In this document: positions 63,173 to 64,000 of the stretch, one piece after another
How positions within the stretch are numbered: position 1 is the first letter of the stretch
How the letters are laid out: each line of letters opens with the position of its first letter
Source of the DNA: Cristatella mucedo
Lineage: Eukaryota > Bryozoa > Phylactolaemata > Cristatellidae
Direction: 5' to 3'
Length of the DNA stretch: 64,000 bases
NCBI GenBank assembly: GCA_009760855.2
Contig: WPIO01000202.1
Location: 186,001 to 250,000 of the forward strand
The notes under the pieces: generated by a model
What the model saw: the letters and a program-made list of their open reading frames with translations, nothing else
Databases searched by the model: none
Told to the model about the DNA's origin: nothing
Position numbers and translations under genes: made by a program

Positions 63173-64000
63173 AATAATAATAATAATAATATTGCACTTG
63201 ATAAAGCGCCCTCAGAGAACTTAATCTCTTTCTAGGCGCTTTACATTTGCTGCAAAGTGATACGCAATAGAATAGTAAGTAAAATCATGCTTGAAAAACA
63301 AACAAAATGAATAACATGGTTAGGGGTTACATGCACTGGGTCAGCATGCAAATGTGGTTAGTGGCAGCATGAACAGTGTCAGCACGCATAAGCACATTGA
63401 GGACGAATCACAAGGACCAACTAAATGCTGTCCTAAATAGGTATGTTTTCAAGTTTCTTTTAAATGTGGTCAGGTCAGGGGATGTTCTGATGCAGGTCGG
63501 GAGAGAGTTCCAGGCTGTGGGAGCATACGAGCTAAATGCACGGTCTCCAAAGGATTTAAGGTTTGTACGAGGTATTTCTAGACTGTTGGATTCCGAAAAG
63601 CGAGTGGTACGATGCTTTGCCTGATGGGGTAGTATATCTGAAAGGTAGGCTGGAGCCATAGAATGAAGAGACCTAAAAGTGAGCGACAAAACCTTGAAGT
63701 CAATCCGTTGCTTGACTGGTAGCCAGTGCAGGTCGGCGAGAAGTGGAGTAATGTGGCAACTGCGACGCTCACGACCGACAAGCCTAGCTGCAGAGTTTTG
63801 CACCAGCTGCAATCGCCTGATCGCACATGCTGGTAGGCCAGTAAGCAGTGAGTTGCAGAAGTCGAGACGAGATGTCACGAATGCATGGACCAACTTGGAC
63901 GTGGTATCCTTATCTAAACAAGCCCTAATTTTAGCAATGTTATGAAGCTGAAAATAGGCTGATTTGACTGTGGAGCTGATGTGGTCGTCTAACGAGAGGT
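63173..64000 (-). mobile_element. LINE-A young copy, runs off the window end
   Basis: TAA-repeat tail (63173-63192), stem-loop, 3' UTR, and a 161-codon intact C-terminal frame (63893-63408) differing from the copies at 12047 and 22632 by two residues (VGRER for VCRER; FSWSL for FSGSL). It continues 5' past 64000 (GTGGTCGTCTAACGAGAGG). Confidence 0.94.

Overview
The window is eukaryotic, and most likely from an invertebrate animal with many repeats. There are no operons or dense gene order. Instead it holds dozens of 5'-truncated non-LTR retrotransposons (LINEs), tRNA-derived SINEs, microsatellites and a few short spliced exons. A TRIM-type RING/B-box/coiled-coil gene and CARD-like (death-fold) exons point to a metazoan. 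I cannot name the species. The names LINE-A, LINE-B, LINE-C, SINE-1, SINE-2, SINE-3 and R1 are my own labels for families recognised by comparing the window with itself.

LINE-A (CR1/L2-like, 3' tail of ATT repeats) is the most abundant family, with more than 30 fragments on both strands. Its 3' end carries a conserved stem-loop. LINE-B is a second family of the same broad type, with a 3' tail of TTACA repeats and about nine fragments; the copy at 27127-29803 is the longest. SINE-1 has a tRNA-like head and a 3' end resembling the LINE-A stem-loop, so LINE-A may have mobilised it. SINE-2 is a second tRNA-like family with eight copies. Nested insertions are common: 11835-15350 is one minus-strand LINE-A split by three later insertions, and 27127-29803 is a LINE-B inserted inside the LINE-A stem-loop.

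Layout: 0-5 kb has LINE-B and LINE-A pieces, one SINE-2 and two candidate phase-1 exons (1931-2381). 5-11.8 kb is mostly old sequence with a 5' LINE-A portion (7985-9400). 11.8-15.35 kb is the nested LINE stack. 15.35-21.9 kb holds GC-rich unassigned sequence, decayed LINE-A and an AT-rich block. 21.9-33.9 kb is LINE-dense, with a CARD-like exon at 26709-26871. 34-47 kb is LINE/SINE with a MITE-like element (37535-37723), a G-quadruplex motif and a telomere-like array. 47.3-48.4 kb is the TRIM-like gene, the best protein-coding gene here. 49.3-55.7 kb is a degenerate repeat array (R1) broken up by LINEs. 58.8-60.5 kb has two minus-strand exons that join in phase into a CARD-like domain. 60.7-64 kb is LINE-A again, with a long GA microsatellite.

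The host genes do not form a visible pathway. TRIM and CARD proteins are both common in innate immune and cell-death signalling, but a link between them here is inference only. All LINE open reading frames seen are truncated or broken.
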